From positions 1-47,156 of the forward strand of contig NZ_JAKWBF010000039.1 in assembly GCF_022513585.1 (NCBI RefSeq): a stretch of DNA of 47,156 bases. Reading direction: 5' to 3'. This stretch comes from Gordonia gummivorans. GTDB lineage: Bacteria > Actinomycetota > Actinomycetes > Mycobacteriales > Mycobacteriaceae. The position numbers and the translations under genes were made by a program. Positions 17,895 to 26,390 of this stretch are shown here, piece after piece. Positions within the stretch are counted from its first letter, which is position 1. Each line of letters begins with the position of its first letter. The notes beneath the pieces were generated by a model. That model saw nothing but the letters and a program-made list of their open reading frames with translations, searched no databases and was not told the origin of the DNA.

Positions 17895-17968
17895 CGTTGC
17901 GTCGCCGCCCGCGAGTCGGCCGAAGTGACCTGCGCCACGATGATTTGCGGCCGAGCTGAGACGCAATC

Positions 17969-17974
17969 TAGAGT
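17969..17974 (+). promoter_or_regulatory. -10 box of the LIP-family gene
   Basis: TAGAGT would start transcription near 17981, leaving a leader of about 90 bases that begins with the 16-bp direct repeats. Confidence 0.4.
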
Positions 17975-17982
17975 TCGTCTCG

Positions 17983-18014
17983 TTGTCAATGAGCAATGTT
18001 GTCAATGACCAATG
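17983..18014. repeat. 16-bp direct repeat upstream of the LIP-family gene
   Basis: TTGTCAATGAGCAATG (17983-17998) and TTGTCAATGACCAATG (17999-18014) are adjacent and differ at one base. Their position directly after the -10 box suggests an operator bound by two protein units in tandem. The gap 17824-18071 otherwise holds only the terminator and this promoter. Confidence 0.6.
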
Positions 18015-18071
18015 ACGAAGTCGCCTGGGTCGGGGGTCTCCCGGTGACGTCCTGACGCAAAGGCTGCAGCA

Positions 18072-19436
18072 GTGACCCATGCCCGGACTTCGACTCTCGA
18101 CACCAGCGCAAAGGTGTGGAGGCGTACCACGATCGCGTTCGTTCTCGCCGCGTGTGCACTGCTCACCTCGGTGCCGTCGGCCGACGCCGCACCCAACCGG
18201 ACGCCCGGTCTGAACGAGATCTTCAACGGCTACGTCCTCGGCACCTTCACCGACGGACGAGTGGCGTCACCGCAGGAGATCTTCACGCCTCTCGTGTCGA
18301 ACGACCCGTTCTTCCGCGAACCCCGCCTGCGGGGCGACGAGGCGCCCGGAAAGATCGTCAAGGCACGCCGAGTCGCGGTGCAGTTCACCGGTTTTCGTCC
18401 AGGAAATCTCGACGCATACCAGCTGATGTACGTGACGCGTGGCCTCAACGGTGAGGCCGAGATCAGCACGGGCATTCTCATGGTCCCGGTCGACGGTCGG
18501 TCCGACGCCACTCGTCCGGTGATCGGGTATCAGTTCGCCAACGACAGCGTCGGCGCCTACTGCCATCCGTCGACGATGTGGACGGGGAAAGATCCGATGG
18601 ACGGTGCGTCGTGGTCGGCGTTGGGGCCACTGGCGATGATGTTCGGCAAGGGGTACGCCGTGATGGTCAGCGACGTCGGCAACAACGCGGATCCGCGGCC
18701 GCACGGAGTATTTGCCGGAAAGTTCGGAGCCAACGCACTGCTCGACGGCCTGCGTGCCGCGCTGGCTCACCGTCCGGCGAAACTCTCTGCCCGCGCACCT
18801 ATTTCGATGTTCGGCATCGCCGGCGGTGGCGTGGGCGCGGCCTTCGCCGCCGAGCGGGCCGCGGACTACGCCCCGGAACTCAACATCAAGGGCACGGTGC
18901 TCGAGGGGATGGCCGTCGATCAGCGCAACTTCATTCGCACGTCGTCGGGGTCCATCGGTTCGGGCTTCGCCTTCGCGACTCTGCTCGGCCTCGAACCGCG
19001 CTACCCCGAGATGAAGATCGACGAGAAGCTCTCTCCGGCAGGCAAGGCCCTCGCCGACGTCTTCCGGACCCAATGCCAGACCCCTGCGTACTTCGCGACC
19101 CCGTTCCTGCCGTTGCAGGCACTGTTCAAGAACGGTCAGCATCCCGCCGACATCCCCGACTTCCAGCGCGCCTATCGCGACAACGTGCTCGGCCACCAGG
19201 CACCGAAGGCGCCGGTCCTCATCGCGTCCTGCGTCGCCGACGACTCGTTCATGTCGATCGTTCCGGCTGCCGACGCGCGCAATCTGACGAGGCAATACCG
19301 GCTCGGCGGAACCCGGGTGGACTATCACCCGACCAACTGCAGCATGGTCAACTTCCTGACCAACATGTACGGCTGGGGCACCGACCTCTTCGGCATGCAG
19401 ACGATCGACTGGATGGCGGCACGTCTGAGGGCCTGA
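18072..19436 (+). CDS. Secreted LIP-family (secretory lipase) protein lacking the nucleophile serine
   Basis: This 454-aa protein has a signal peptide (RRTTIAFVLAACALLTSVPSADA). The fold is that of secretory lipases (LIP, PF03583), with QLMYVTRGLNGEAEISTGILMVP, YQFANDSVGAYCHPS, the segment AGKFGANALLDGLRAAL, and the Asp region CVADDSFMSIVP. The nucleophile elbow, normally GYSQGGG, reads GIAGGGVG, so the serine is Ala. The codons are ggc atc gcc ggc ggt, with no sign of a frameshift. It should not hydrolyse lipids by the usual mechanism and may be a binding protein. The GTG start at 18072 has AAAGG upstream. Confidence 0.86.
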   Translation: MTHARTSTLDTSAKVWRRTTIAFVLAACALLTSVPSADAAPNRTPGLNEIFNGYVLGTFTDGRVASPQEIFTPLVSNDPFFREPRLRGDEAPGKIVKARRVAVQFTGFRPGNLDAYQLMYVTRGLNGEAEISTGILMVPVDGRSDATRPVIGYQFANDSVGAYCHPSTMWTGKDPMDGASWSALGPLAMMFGKGYAVMVSDVGNNADPRPHGVFAGKFGANALLDGLRAALAHRPAKLSARAPISMFGIAGGGVGAAFAAERAADYAPELNIKGTVLEGMAVDQRNFIRTSSGSIGSGFAFATLLGLEPRYPEMKIDEKLSPAGKALADVFRTQCQTPAYFATPFLPLQALFKNGQHPADIPDFQRAYRDNVLGHQAPKAPVLIASCVADDSFMSIVPAADARNLTRQYRLGGTRVDYHPTNCSMVNFLTNMYGWGTDLFGMQTIDWMAARLRA

Positions 19437-19437
19437 G

Positions 19438-19600
19438 CCGAAGAGTTCGGTGACCGGTCCTCTGACCTGGGAGAATGCGCTTGCGTAGTGCCGAAAAATC
19501 TAGGGGAAGAACTTCCTCCCCTAAGTTCCAAGCCGTCCCCGCGAAATTTTGTGGGGAGGACTCCAAGGGTAGGGGAAGAAGTTTCTTCCCCTACTTTCTT
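19438..19600. repeat. 163-bp two-hairpin dispersed element (family 2, copy 1)
   Basis: This element begins one base after the lipase-like stop codon. It aligns along its full length with 38486-38647 with almost no gaps. Hairpin 1 has TAGGGGA (19501-19507) and TCCCCTA (19517-19523) arms. Hairpin 2 is a perfect 11-bp stem of TAGGGGAAGAA (19570-19580) and TTCTTCCCCTA (19583-19593) separated by only GT. The most conserved stretch is the tail around GGACTCCAAGGGTAGGGGA. I see no coding frame in it. It lies between convergent genes. Confidence 0.85.
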
Positions 19601-19683
19601 GTGTGGCCTTCGGCCGGACGACCACCCCTCGTTCGAGCGCGCGTCGGTGTGTCGCGAATCCAGAAAGCGAGCGCTGATCTCGC

Positions 19684-22600
19684 TCAGCAACCCGCCTTGA
19701 TCTCGGTGTGCGGGAGGTACGCCTCCTGCTGGCCGTCGGTGAGGGGGGGCGTGCTGTTGCAGATCCAGTGTTGGGCATCTTCGACGCGCATTGTCTGCTG
19801 GTAGACCGCGCCGGTGGTGTCGCCGCCGGTGACGATCATGTCGTCGGCGGTCGTCAGCGGCGGGAACTGCCACGTCGTGGTGGAGTCGGTGGTCGCGAGC
19901 AGCGGAAGCACCGATTGCTGATCGGACAGTTTGCCGTCGGCGCTGATGGCGAAGCTCATGAGTTCGTGGGTGGAGGTGCCCACGATCACCCGGGACGGGG
20001 CAAGCGACAGCGTCGACACATGCATGTCGGTGCGCCGGTCGATCGGCGTCGCCGGGCCCTCGCCACGGGGCAGATGCCAGGTGCTCAGATCCTTGGAGGC
20101 GACCACGAGCACATTGCCGTCGTCGGAGAACACGGCCGCGGTGACCGGTGCGACGTCGTCGATGATCGCGATCGGCTCCGCCCGCTGTGCGGCGACGTCG
20201 TAGATGTAGACGCGTTTGTCGTCGGAGGTGACGGCGAGGCGATCGCCCTGCGGGCTGAACGCGATACCGCGGATCAGGTCGGACGGGCCGCGCAGCACCG
20301 GCCCGAACGGCGTCGGCCGGTTGGGGTCGCCAGTGGTCCAGAGACGAACACTGAAATCGTCGGCGCCGGTCGCCAGGATGCCGCCACCCTCGAGGCCGGT
20401 CGGCGCGAAGGCGACCGGTGACGAATACCGGGTACCGATCTCGAGTTTGGCTGCGGCACGCGGACGCGACGGGTTGCGAATGTCCCACAACTCGACCACG
20501 CCACCGTTGTTGTTGGCCGTGGCGACTTGTGTGCCGGTGGCGTTGACGCTCACCCGCGGATGGTCGTTGACGCGACGCTGGATCGGGGTGCGCGACCGAA
20601 ACGTCAGCACACCGGCATCGTTGGTCCACACGTTGAGGGTGGTGTCGACCCCGACCGTCGCCAGAATGCGGGCGTCCGCGCTCTGGCCGATACCGGTGAT
20701 GGTGCCGCCGTGGTCGGGGTGTGTGGTCGACGGCAGGCTCCACACGTCGAGCGTGCCGTCGGATCTGCCGGACACCAACTCCGACCCGTCCGGACTGAAC
20801 TGCGCGGAGAACGTGCGCACCGAGCCCTGTTCCGACGCGGTTTGCAGCGCCCACTGCGTGATCGGCGTGGTCGGGTTGGCGGTGTTCCACACGGTGACCG
20901 TCCCGTCGGCCCGTGCTGAGGCGAGCTGATTGCCTGCCGGACTGAAATCGATCGACCACGAGCCGGCAGTGGTGTTGGGCAACGACGTGCTGACCGGGAC
21001 CGGTCGCTGCGGGTCAGCGACATTCCAGATCTGGGCGTTCGGGCTGTCGCCGGTCACCGCGAGTTGCCGGCTGTCGGGGCCGAACGTCACCGAATGGGTG
21101 ATGCTCGGGAACCCGGCGATCGGGGCGCCGACGGGCACCGGCGTGGGGCCCGTTGTCCAGAGTCGCACCACCCGGTCGTCGCCGCCGCTGGCGAGCAGTC
21201 GCCCGTCCGGGCTGTACGCGAGGGTGCGCGCCGCCGCGGAATGTCCCCGCAAGACGGCCGTCTCGACCGGGGCGCCGACCGCCGGCACCGAGAAGATGGT
21301 GATGGTTCCGTCGTCCGACGACGCGGCCAGCGTGGTGCCGTCGGTCGCGAACCGCACCATGTAGACCGTCCCGTGTCCCGGCGACATCGTCGCGGCCAGC
21401 CGCGGTGCCGACGGTGTGGAGATGTCCCACAGCCGGACCGTCCCGTCCCCGCTGCCGGAGGCCAGCAGCGGCCGGGTGGGGTGAAAACTCACCGATGTCA
21501 CGTACTGCCCGAACCCCGTCATCACCGCTTGCTGACGGTATCCGGCGGCGTCGGCGCTGCGTTGCCAGAGCCGAACCTCTCGATCACCGCCGGCCGACGC
21601 CAGGAACCGGCCGTCGCTGTTGAAGGCGAGGTCGTAGACCGGTCCGGTGTGGCCGGTCAGTGGGTAGGCCAGCGGGCTGGTCGCCGCGCCGCGGACGCGG
21701 CTCGTCACCGTCGGGTCGTCGGGGTAGAGGTTGTGCGCGACGAGGAGCAGTCGCGCGGCCAGCGACGGATTGGTCTGCTGCATGCTGTCGATGTGGGACA
21801 GGAGCGCTGCCCGCTCGGCCGCGTTGCGCTGCAGGGTGAGGTCGTGGGCCTGCCGCAGTCCGATGGCGGCCGTGATGGTCGACGCGACCGCCAGACCGGC
21901 GACGATGACGGCCGCGACGATCAGGAGCAGACGTCGGCGGCGCTGCTGGGCGGCCGCGGCGTCGAGGAACTCGTCGTTCTCCTTACTCAGGAGGTGCTGG
22001 TACGTGCGCCGCAACGATGTCCGATGGTGACGTGCGTCGTCCAACCGCGAGCCGGTGTAGAGGAACGACCGGCTACGACCCGAACTCACCCACGACTCGG
22101 TGTCGGCGTCGAGTTGCTGGCGCCACAGATGGGTGCCGGAGTCCGCGGCGATCCACTCCGCCAGACGCGGCCAGGCGGTGAGGACGACGTCATGTACCAA
22201 CATCACCGAGTCCGTGGACACGGTCAGCAGGCGAGCCTGGGCGAAGATGTCGATGACCGACGAGACCGTCGGCGGGAAGCGGCTCGCGATCGTCGCCGGG
22301 GCGAGCGGCACGCGCAACGCGATTCCGGCCGGGCCGACGTGCACCAGACCGAGCAGCAAGGCGCGGGCCAGGTCCTGGTCACCCAGGTCGAGTGCGGCCC
22401 AGGCGGCCTCGGCGGTATCGGCGACGGCACGCGCGATGCCGCCGGTCGCGCGGTAGGCCGACAGGGTCATCCGGTTCCCGGATCGGCGCGTCCAGGTCGC
22501 CTGGAGGACGTGGGCGAGCAGCGGTAGTCGTCCGGCCCGGTCGCTGACCGTCGACGCCTCGTACAGGTCGGTGATCATCACGTCGGCCAGGCCGGATTCG

Positions 22601-23457
22601 ATGCGGCCGCCGGCGATACGCACCGGACCGGTGATGACCTCGCGCAACTGGTTGCGCGTCATCTCGGAGACGATGACGCACCGCGACTGCCAGGCGTCGG
22701 CGAGCAACGGGAACTCCACGCACTGTTCGAAGAAGTCGGCCCGGATGCCGAGCACCACCACGGAGTCGCGCGCCAGCCTTTCCACCTCCAGCAAGGTGGA
22801 GGTCAGTGCGTCCGGTTCCAGAGAGAAGGCGTTCTCGAACTGGTCGATCACGATCACGGCCGGGCTGTCGCCGGAGTCGGCGTCGGTGGGGTCGAGGCGA
22901 ATGCCCGCGGGCCCGACGGTCGCGTGACTCGGTGTCTCGAGGCGCCGGTCGCGTGCCAGGCCCGCGCGCAGGAGCGACGACTTGCCCGAACCCGACACCC
23001 CGGTGACCACGACGATCCGTGCCCCGGGACCCCGATCCGTCGCACCGCCGGGTGCCGGCTCGCAGGCAGCCGCCAAGATCGTGTCGACGAGCGTCGTGAC
23101 CAGATCGTCCCGGCCGAAGAACAGAGAACTGTCCGCGGCGGTGAGCGTCGCCAGACCGGCATACGGTCGGGTGACCGGTGCGGTGGTCGCGTCGGTGTCG
23201 AGGGCCTCCTCGAGGTGACGGTCCCAGAGTTCCCGCCACTGCGGGATGCTCAGGACATCGGCCTCGCCGGCCGCGACCGCACGCGACGTCAGCCAGAGGA
23301 GAAGCGGCTCGACGGTAGCGAAGTCGCGCGGCAGGTGACGCCCATTGCGCCAGTCGCTGATGCGTTGGGCGGACGCCTTCGCGCGGGAGGCAGCAGCGCG
23401 GAGCGTGGGTCGTCCAGCTTGGACGAACAGGCGCGCCAACGCCTCACCGAAATCCAC
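19684..23457 (-). CDS. HTH - STAND NTPase - WD40 repeat protein
   Basis: This 1257-aa protein is a multi-domain signalling NTPase. Residues 1-60 resemble an XRE-type helix-turn-helix (ASAQRISDWRNGRHLPRDF). Residues about 108-420 form an nSTAND-type ATPase with Walker A GVSGSGKSS (153-161) and Walker B AVIVIDQFENAF (200-211). A single membrane helix lies near residue 540 (LLLIVAAVIVAGLAVASTI). From about 615 on there are at least ten WD40 repeats (SPDGRLLASGGDDRVVRLW and similar), so the C-terminus is a double propeller. Such proteins are common in actinomycetes, and some STAND proteins act in phage defence. The role here is unknown. It has a GTG start at 23457. Confidence 0.88.
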   Translation of the reverse strand: MDFGEALARLFVQAGRPTLRAAASRAKASAQRISDWRNGRHLPRDFATVEPLLLWLTSRAVAAGEADVLSIPQWRELWDRHLEEALDTDATTAPVTRPYAGLATLTAADSSLFFGRDDLVTTLVDTILAAACEPAPGGATDRGPGARIVVVTGVSGSGKSSLLRAGLARDRRLETPSHATVGPAGIRLDPTDADSGDSPAVIVIDQFENAFSLEPDALTSTLLEVERLARDSVVVLGIRADFFEQCVEFPLLADAWQSRCVIVSEMTRNQLREVITGPVRIAGGRIESGLADVMITDLYEASTVSDRAGRLPLLAHVLQATWTRRSGNRMTLSAYRATGGIARAVADTAEAAWAALDLGDQDLARALLLGLVHVGPAGIALRVPLAPATIASRFPPTVSSVIDIFAQARLLTVSTDSVMLVHDVVLTAWPRLAEWIAADSGTHLWRQQLDADTESWVSSGRSRSFLYTGSRLDDARHHRTSLRRTYQHLLSKENDEFLDAAAAQQRRRRLLLIVAAVIVAGLAVASTITAAIGLRQAHDLTLQRNAAERAALLSHIDSMQQTNPSLAARLLLVAHNLYPDDPTVTSRVRGAATSPLAYPLTGHTGPVYDLAFNSDGRFLASAGGDREVRLWQRSADAAGYRQQAVMTGFGQYVTSVSFHPTRPLLASGSGDGTVRLWDISTPSAPRLAATMSPGHGTVYMVRFATDGTTLAASSDDGTITIFSVPAVGAPVETAVLRGHSAAARTLAYSPDGRLLASGGDDRVVRLWTTGPTPVPVGAPIAGFPSITHSVTFGPDSRQLAVTGDSPNAQIWNVADPQRPVPVSTSLPNTTAGSWSIDFSPAGNQLASARADGTVTVWNTANPTTPITQWALQTASEQGSVRTFSAQFSPDGSELVSGRSDGTLDVWSLPSTTHPDHGGTITGIGQSADARILATVGVDTTLNVWTNDAGVLTFRSRTPIQRRVNDHPRVSVNATGTQVATANNNGGVVELWDIRNPSRPRAAAKLEIGTRYSSPVAFAPTGLEGGGILATGADDFSVRLWTTGDPNRPTPFGPVLRGPSDLIRGIAFSPQGDRLAVTSDDKRVYIYDVAAQRAEPIAIIDDVAPVTAAVFSDDGNVLVVASKDLSTWHLPRGEGPATPIDRRTDMHVSTLSLAPSRVIVGTSTHELMSFAISADGKLSDQQSVLPLLATTDSTTTWQFPPLTTADDMIVTGGDTTGAVYQQTMRVEDAQHWICNSTPPLTDGQQEAYLPHTEIKAGC

Positions 23458-23589
23458 TGACCATCACCCACGACCCCGACCAACCGAACACCTGAAACTT
23501 GCAGGCTCAATCATCCGGTACGTGTCGGCGCGACGCCAATGCAGGTGACCCCGGCCACGTGGTGAGGCTGTCCTTAGTGGTGCCGATAC

Positions 23590-23643
23590 CAGGTCAAATG
23601 ACCTGATTTTGTCCGGATCCGGAACACATGCTGTCCGGTCCGG
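23590..23643. promoter_or_regulatory. Palindrome cluster upstream of the STAND-WD40 gene
   Basis: CAGGTCAAATGACCTG (23590-23605) is a perfect palindrome with 7-bp arms. TCCGGATCCGGA (23612-23623) is a second perfect palindrome, and TGTCCGG-TCCGGA follows at about 23632-23644 as a near direct repeat. They lie about 135 bases before the STAND gene start, in a 458-bp gap (23458-23915) where I see no gene. Several short open frames there have no ribosome site. Confidence 0.4.
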
Positions 23644-23903
23644 ATTCTCTAATCACGTCCTGACCAGCAGCTTCATCGGGTCATCCGAGGGTGGACTGGA
23701 GACGGCCGGATGTTTGGGGTGAGCTTATGGAGCGCGTCGGGGGAGGCGCTGCGGAGGACGGACGAACGGACGACACACGGAGGTGCTTGCACCGCCTGTC
23801 GGGGGTTGTGTGTCGCACGTCGACCGCATCCGCAATGGGGGTACCGGGGCCGGAGCCGATGGGGGTCGGCCCGGTCCCGGACCACCCGCCTGCCGCACGA
23901 CAC

Positions 23904-23909
23904 TAGTCT
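23904..23909 (+). promoter_or_regulatory. -10 box of the RidA-like gene (leaderless)
   Basis: TAGTCT ends six bases before the ATG at 23916. Confidence 0.45.
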
Positions 23910-23915
23910 CGAGGC

Positions 23916-24362
23916 ATGAATTCCGAGTCGCCCGAATCCGCATCGGTAGGCCGGGTCCGCAGGCACGCATCGGCCGCACTTCCCGACGGTGGGTTCCCGT
24001 ACAGCGCGACGGTCGACGCGGGACCGCTTCTCTTCACCGCCGGGATCTCTCCGTTCGACCTTTCCTTGCCAGAAGCAGCGATCGATTCACCCGGGGACGT
24101 GGTCGCCCAGACCCGTCGGTGTCTGTCGAATCTGGACGCCGTTCTCACCGAGCGGGGTGCCGGATTCGCCGACATCGCGAAACTCACCGTCTATGTCGCC
24201 GAGCATCTGCAAGCCGACCTCGCCGTCGCGTGGAACGCCGTCGTCGAGGCCTTCGGTGGTGATGTGCCACCCGCCATGATCGTGGGGGTGACCGTGCTGC
24301 CCTACGACGGTCAGGTGGTGGAGGTCGACGCCGTCGCCGCGCTCGGTGCGCGTCAGCCGTGA
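23916..24362 (+). CDS. RidA / YjgF family protein
   Basis: This 148-aa member of the Rid family has the usual trimer-forming core: GPLLFTAGISPFD, TRRCLSNLDAVLTERGAGFADIAKLTVYV and PPAMIVGVTVLPYDGQVVEVDAVAAL. RidA proteins hydrolyse reactive enamine and imine intermediates from pyridoxal-phosphate enzymes. The catalytic Arg of true RidA lies in a C-terminal R-x-x-V-E-V/I-D-A-V motif; here that region reads DGQVVEVDAV, so it may belong to another Rid subfamily. The stop codon overlaps the GTG of the next gene (GTGA), so the two are coupled. Confidence 0.87.
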   Translation: MNSESPESASVGRVRRHASAALPDGGFPYSATVDAGPLLFTAGISPFDLSLPEAAIDSPGDVVAQTRRCLSNLDAVLTERGAGFADIAKLTVYVAEHLQADLAVAWNAVVEAFGGDVPPAMIVGVTVLPYDGQVVEVDAVAALGARQP

Positions 24363-25558
24363 CGTCCCGACCGCACATCGACGACGCCGAGCGTCGAACC
24401 CGGCTCATGCGTCGGCACCGACTCGCCGCGGAGAACCCGGCGGGCGGGGTGGTCGACGCCGCGGACGCGATAGTCGGGCTACACGCGACCACACCGTCGA
24501 CCGTCTACCTGTCGGCGTGGGCGCGCATCCCCGACTTCGATCCGGACGACATGACCGCGGCCCTCTATACCGATCGAGTCCTCGTCAAGCAGCTCGCAAT
24601 GCGGCGGACTCTGTTCGTCTTCAGCCGGTCGACGCTGGCCGACGCCATCGGTGCTGTCGGGCCACGGGTGACCGCGTCGGAGCGCACCAACATGTTGCGC
24701 GACCTCCGCCGCAGCGACAGCCCGGACGGTCCCGACCACTACGACGATCCCGACGGCTGGATCGACAAGGCGCGAGCGGCGGTGCTCGACGAGCTCGGGA
24801 CGGAACCGGCACTCACGTCGACCCAACTCCGCGAGCGGCGCTCCGAGCTGGATGGCTACATCGTTCACGGCGCGGGCACGAAATGGGCGGGCCGGGCTCC
24901 GATGGGTCCGCGAGTGCTCAACATGATGAGTGCCGCCGGCGAGATCGTGCGCGGTCCCAACGCGGCCGGCTGGCACCTGTCCAGACCGTCGTGGGTCCTC
25001 ATGTCCCGATGGCTCGGCGCGCCCTTGGAGCCTGTCGACCCGGCACAAGGGCATCGCGCGATGATCGACCGTTGGTTGCGCGCGTTCGGTCCGGGAACCG
25101 AGACCGACCTGGTGTGGTGGCTCGGGTCCACCAAGACCGCGGTGCGCGCCGCGCTTGCCGACCTCGATGTGGTGACCGTCGATCTCGACGGCGGTCGCGT
25201 CGGATACGTCCACGCCGACGACCTTGACCCCGACCACCCCGTCGAGCCGTGCGCGCTGCTGCTCCCGGAACTCGACCCGACCACCATGGGCCACAAGAAG
25301 CGGGACTTCTACGTCGGCGACCATGCCGCGCACGTCTTCGACACCAACGGCAATGGCGGCCAGACCGCCTGGTGGGACGGTCGGATCGTGGGCGGGTGGT
25401 CGCAGAACCCGGACGGCGCGGTCGAGGTGCATCTCCTCGAGAAACTGCCGGCACACGCCCGACGCGCCCTGCGTGAGCGCGCGGACGAACTCGCGACCTG
25501 GCTCGGCGAGGTCCGGCCGAAACCCGGTTATCCGGCGCCTTTCATGCGCAAGCGATGA
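24359..25558 (+). CDS. Winged-helix DNA-binding protein (HTH_42 / AlkZ-like)
   Basis: This 399-aa protein has the repeated winged-helix architecture of the HTH_42 family, which includes the DNA glycosylase AlkZ that unhooks crosslinks. Landmarks are RRHRLAAENPAGGVVDAADAIVGLHATTPSTVYLSAWARI at the N-terminus (split here only by reading), LVKQLAMRRTLFVF, WWLGSTKTAVRAAL and RIVGGWSQNPDGAVEVHLLE. The AlkZ catalytic Q-x-Q/D motif would fall in the GLHATTPS region and is not present, so glycosylase activity is doubtful. It has a GTG start at 24359, overlapping the RidA stop codon. Confidence 0.82.
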   Translation: MTSRPHIDDAERRTRLMRRHRLAAENPAGGVVDAADAIVGLHATTPSTVYLSAWARIPDFDPDDMTAALYTDRVLVKQLAMRRTLFVFSRSTLADAIGAVGPRVTASERTNMLRDLRRSDSPDGPDHYDDPDGWIDKARAAVLDELGTEPALTSTQLRERRSELDGYIVHGAGTKWAGRAPMGPRVLNMMSAAGEIVRGPNAAGWHLSRPSWVLMSRWLGAPLEPVDPAQGHRAMIDRWLRAFGPGTETDLVWWLGSTKTAVRAALADLDVVTVDLDGGRVGYVHADDLDPDHPVEPCALLLPELDPTTMGHKKRDFYVGDHAAHVFDTNGNGGQTAWWDGRIVGGWSQNPDGAVEVHLLEKLPAHARRALRERADELATWLGEVRPKPGYPAPFMRKR

Positions 25559-25625
25559 GTTGGGCGCTTGGGCCTGGTCGACATATGGGAATGGGACCGG
25601 AAACCACTCATCGAGAGGACCCGAC

Positions 25626-26303
25626 ATGTCTGACGGAATACCCGAGGTCGTCGACCAGGAGACCTGGGCCGCGCAGCTGGCCGAGTTACGTGCCCGCGAG
25701 AAGGCCGCGACCCGCGAGCTGGACGCGATCGCAGCGCAACGACGCAAGATGCCGATGGTCGAGATGCCCGACTACACGCTCGTCGGCGCCGATGGTCCGG
25801 TGCGGCTCGCCGACGTCTTCGACGGTCGTTCGCAGCTCATCGTCTACAACCACATGTGGTCGGACGGTGCCGAATTCCAATGCGGCGGCTGCACCGGATT
25901 CACCTCACAATTCACGCGACTCGACTTCCTCGACAACTACGACGCCCGGTTCGTCATCGTGACGGGCGGTCCGATCGATGAGGCGTTGGCGTACAAGCGC
26001 AAGGTCGGGAACCAGATGGACTGGTACTCGTCGGCCGACAGCCCGTTCGGGTCCGACGTCGATGCCGCGCCGGGTGAGGGCTTCGCAGTCAACGTGTTCC
26101 TCCGGGACGGCGACACCGTCTACCGCACCTGGCACACCTCCGGCCGCGGGACCGAGCAGCTCAGCCACAGTTTCGCGCTGATCGACGTCCTGCCGTGGGG
26201 CCGCCAGGAGGAATGGCAGGATTCGCCCGACGGCTGGCCGCAACGGCCCACCTACTCGGGCTGGCTCGACTCACCCGACGTCGCGCGACTGTACGGCACC
26301 TGA
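25626..26303 (+). CDS. DUF899 thioredoxin-like protein
   Basis: This 225-aa protein belongs to the DUF899 family, a thioredoxin-fold group of unknown function. An N-terminal helix rich in charged residues (AAQLAELRAREKAATRELDAI) is followed by MVEMPDYTLVGADG, the FQCGGCTGF segment with a CxxC pair, and the C-terminal LPWGRQEEWQDSPDGWPQ. A CxxC in that place suggests a redox or metal role. The start is the ATG at 25626, because GAGAGGA lies a few bases upstream; the open frame extends further but overlaps the preceding gene. It lies 67 bases after the winged-helix gene and may be cotranscribed. Confidence 0.85.
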   Translation: MSDGIPEVVDQETWAAQLAELRAREKAATRELDAIAAQRRKMPMVEMPDYTLVGADGPVRLADVFDGRSQLIVYNHMWSDGAEFQCGGCTGFTSQFTRLDFLDNYDARFVIVTGGPIDEALAYKRKVGNQMDWYSSADSPFGSDVDAAPGEGFAVNVFLRDGDTVYRTWHTSGRGTEQLSHSFALIDVLPWGRQEEWQDSPDGWPQRPTYSGWLDSPDVARLYGT

Positions 26304-26390
26304 CTCCAGCGACTGCATCGTCGCAGGTCAACATTCACAGGGTTCTGCCAGAGTGTCGCCAGGGCAGTGGCAGGCTCATGGGGGAGTGTG

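Noticed and set aside
19325..20959. Minus-strand open frame of 544 codons running over the two-hairpin element
   Set aside because: It is an offset frame of the STAND-WD40 gene. The similar peptides from both family-2 elements reflect repeated DNA, not a conserved protein.
21064..22527. Plus-strand open frame of 487 codons
   Set aside because: It is antisense to the STAND-WD40 gene and has no ribosome site or motif.
23691..23906. 71-codon frame in the gap upstream of the RidA gene
   Set aside because: It has no ribosome site, no hydrophobic or family signal and a low-complexity Gly/Pro tail, and it ends in the RidA promoter.
26323..26350. Full PhoP-binding direct repeat upstream of phoP
   Set aside because: Only one TTCACAG half-site (26334-26340) is clear. 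The partner 11 bases away does not match, so I did not list it as an operator.
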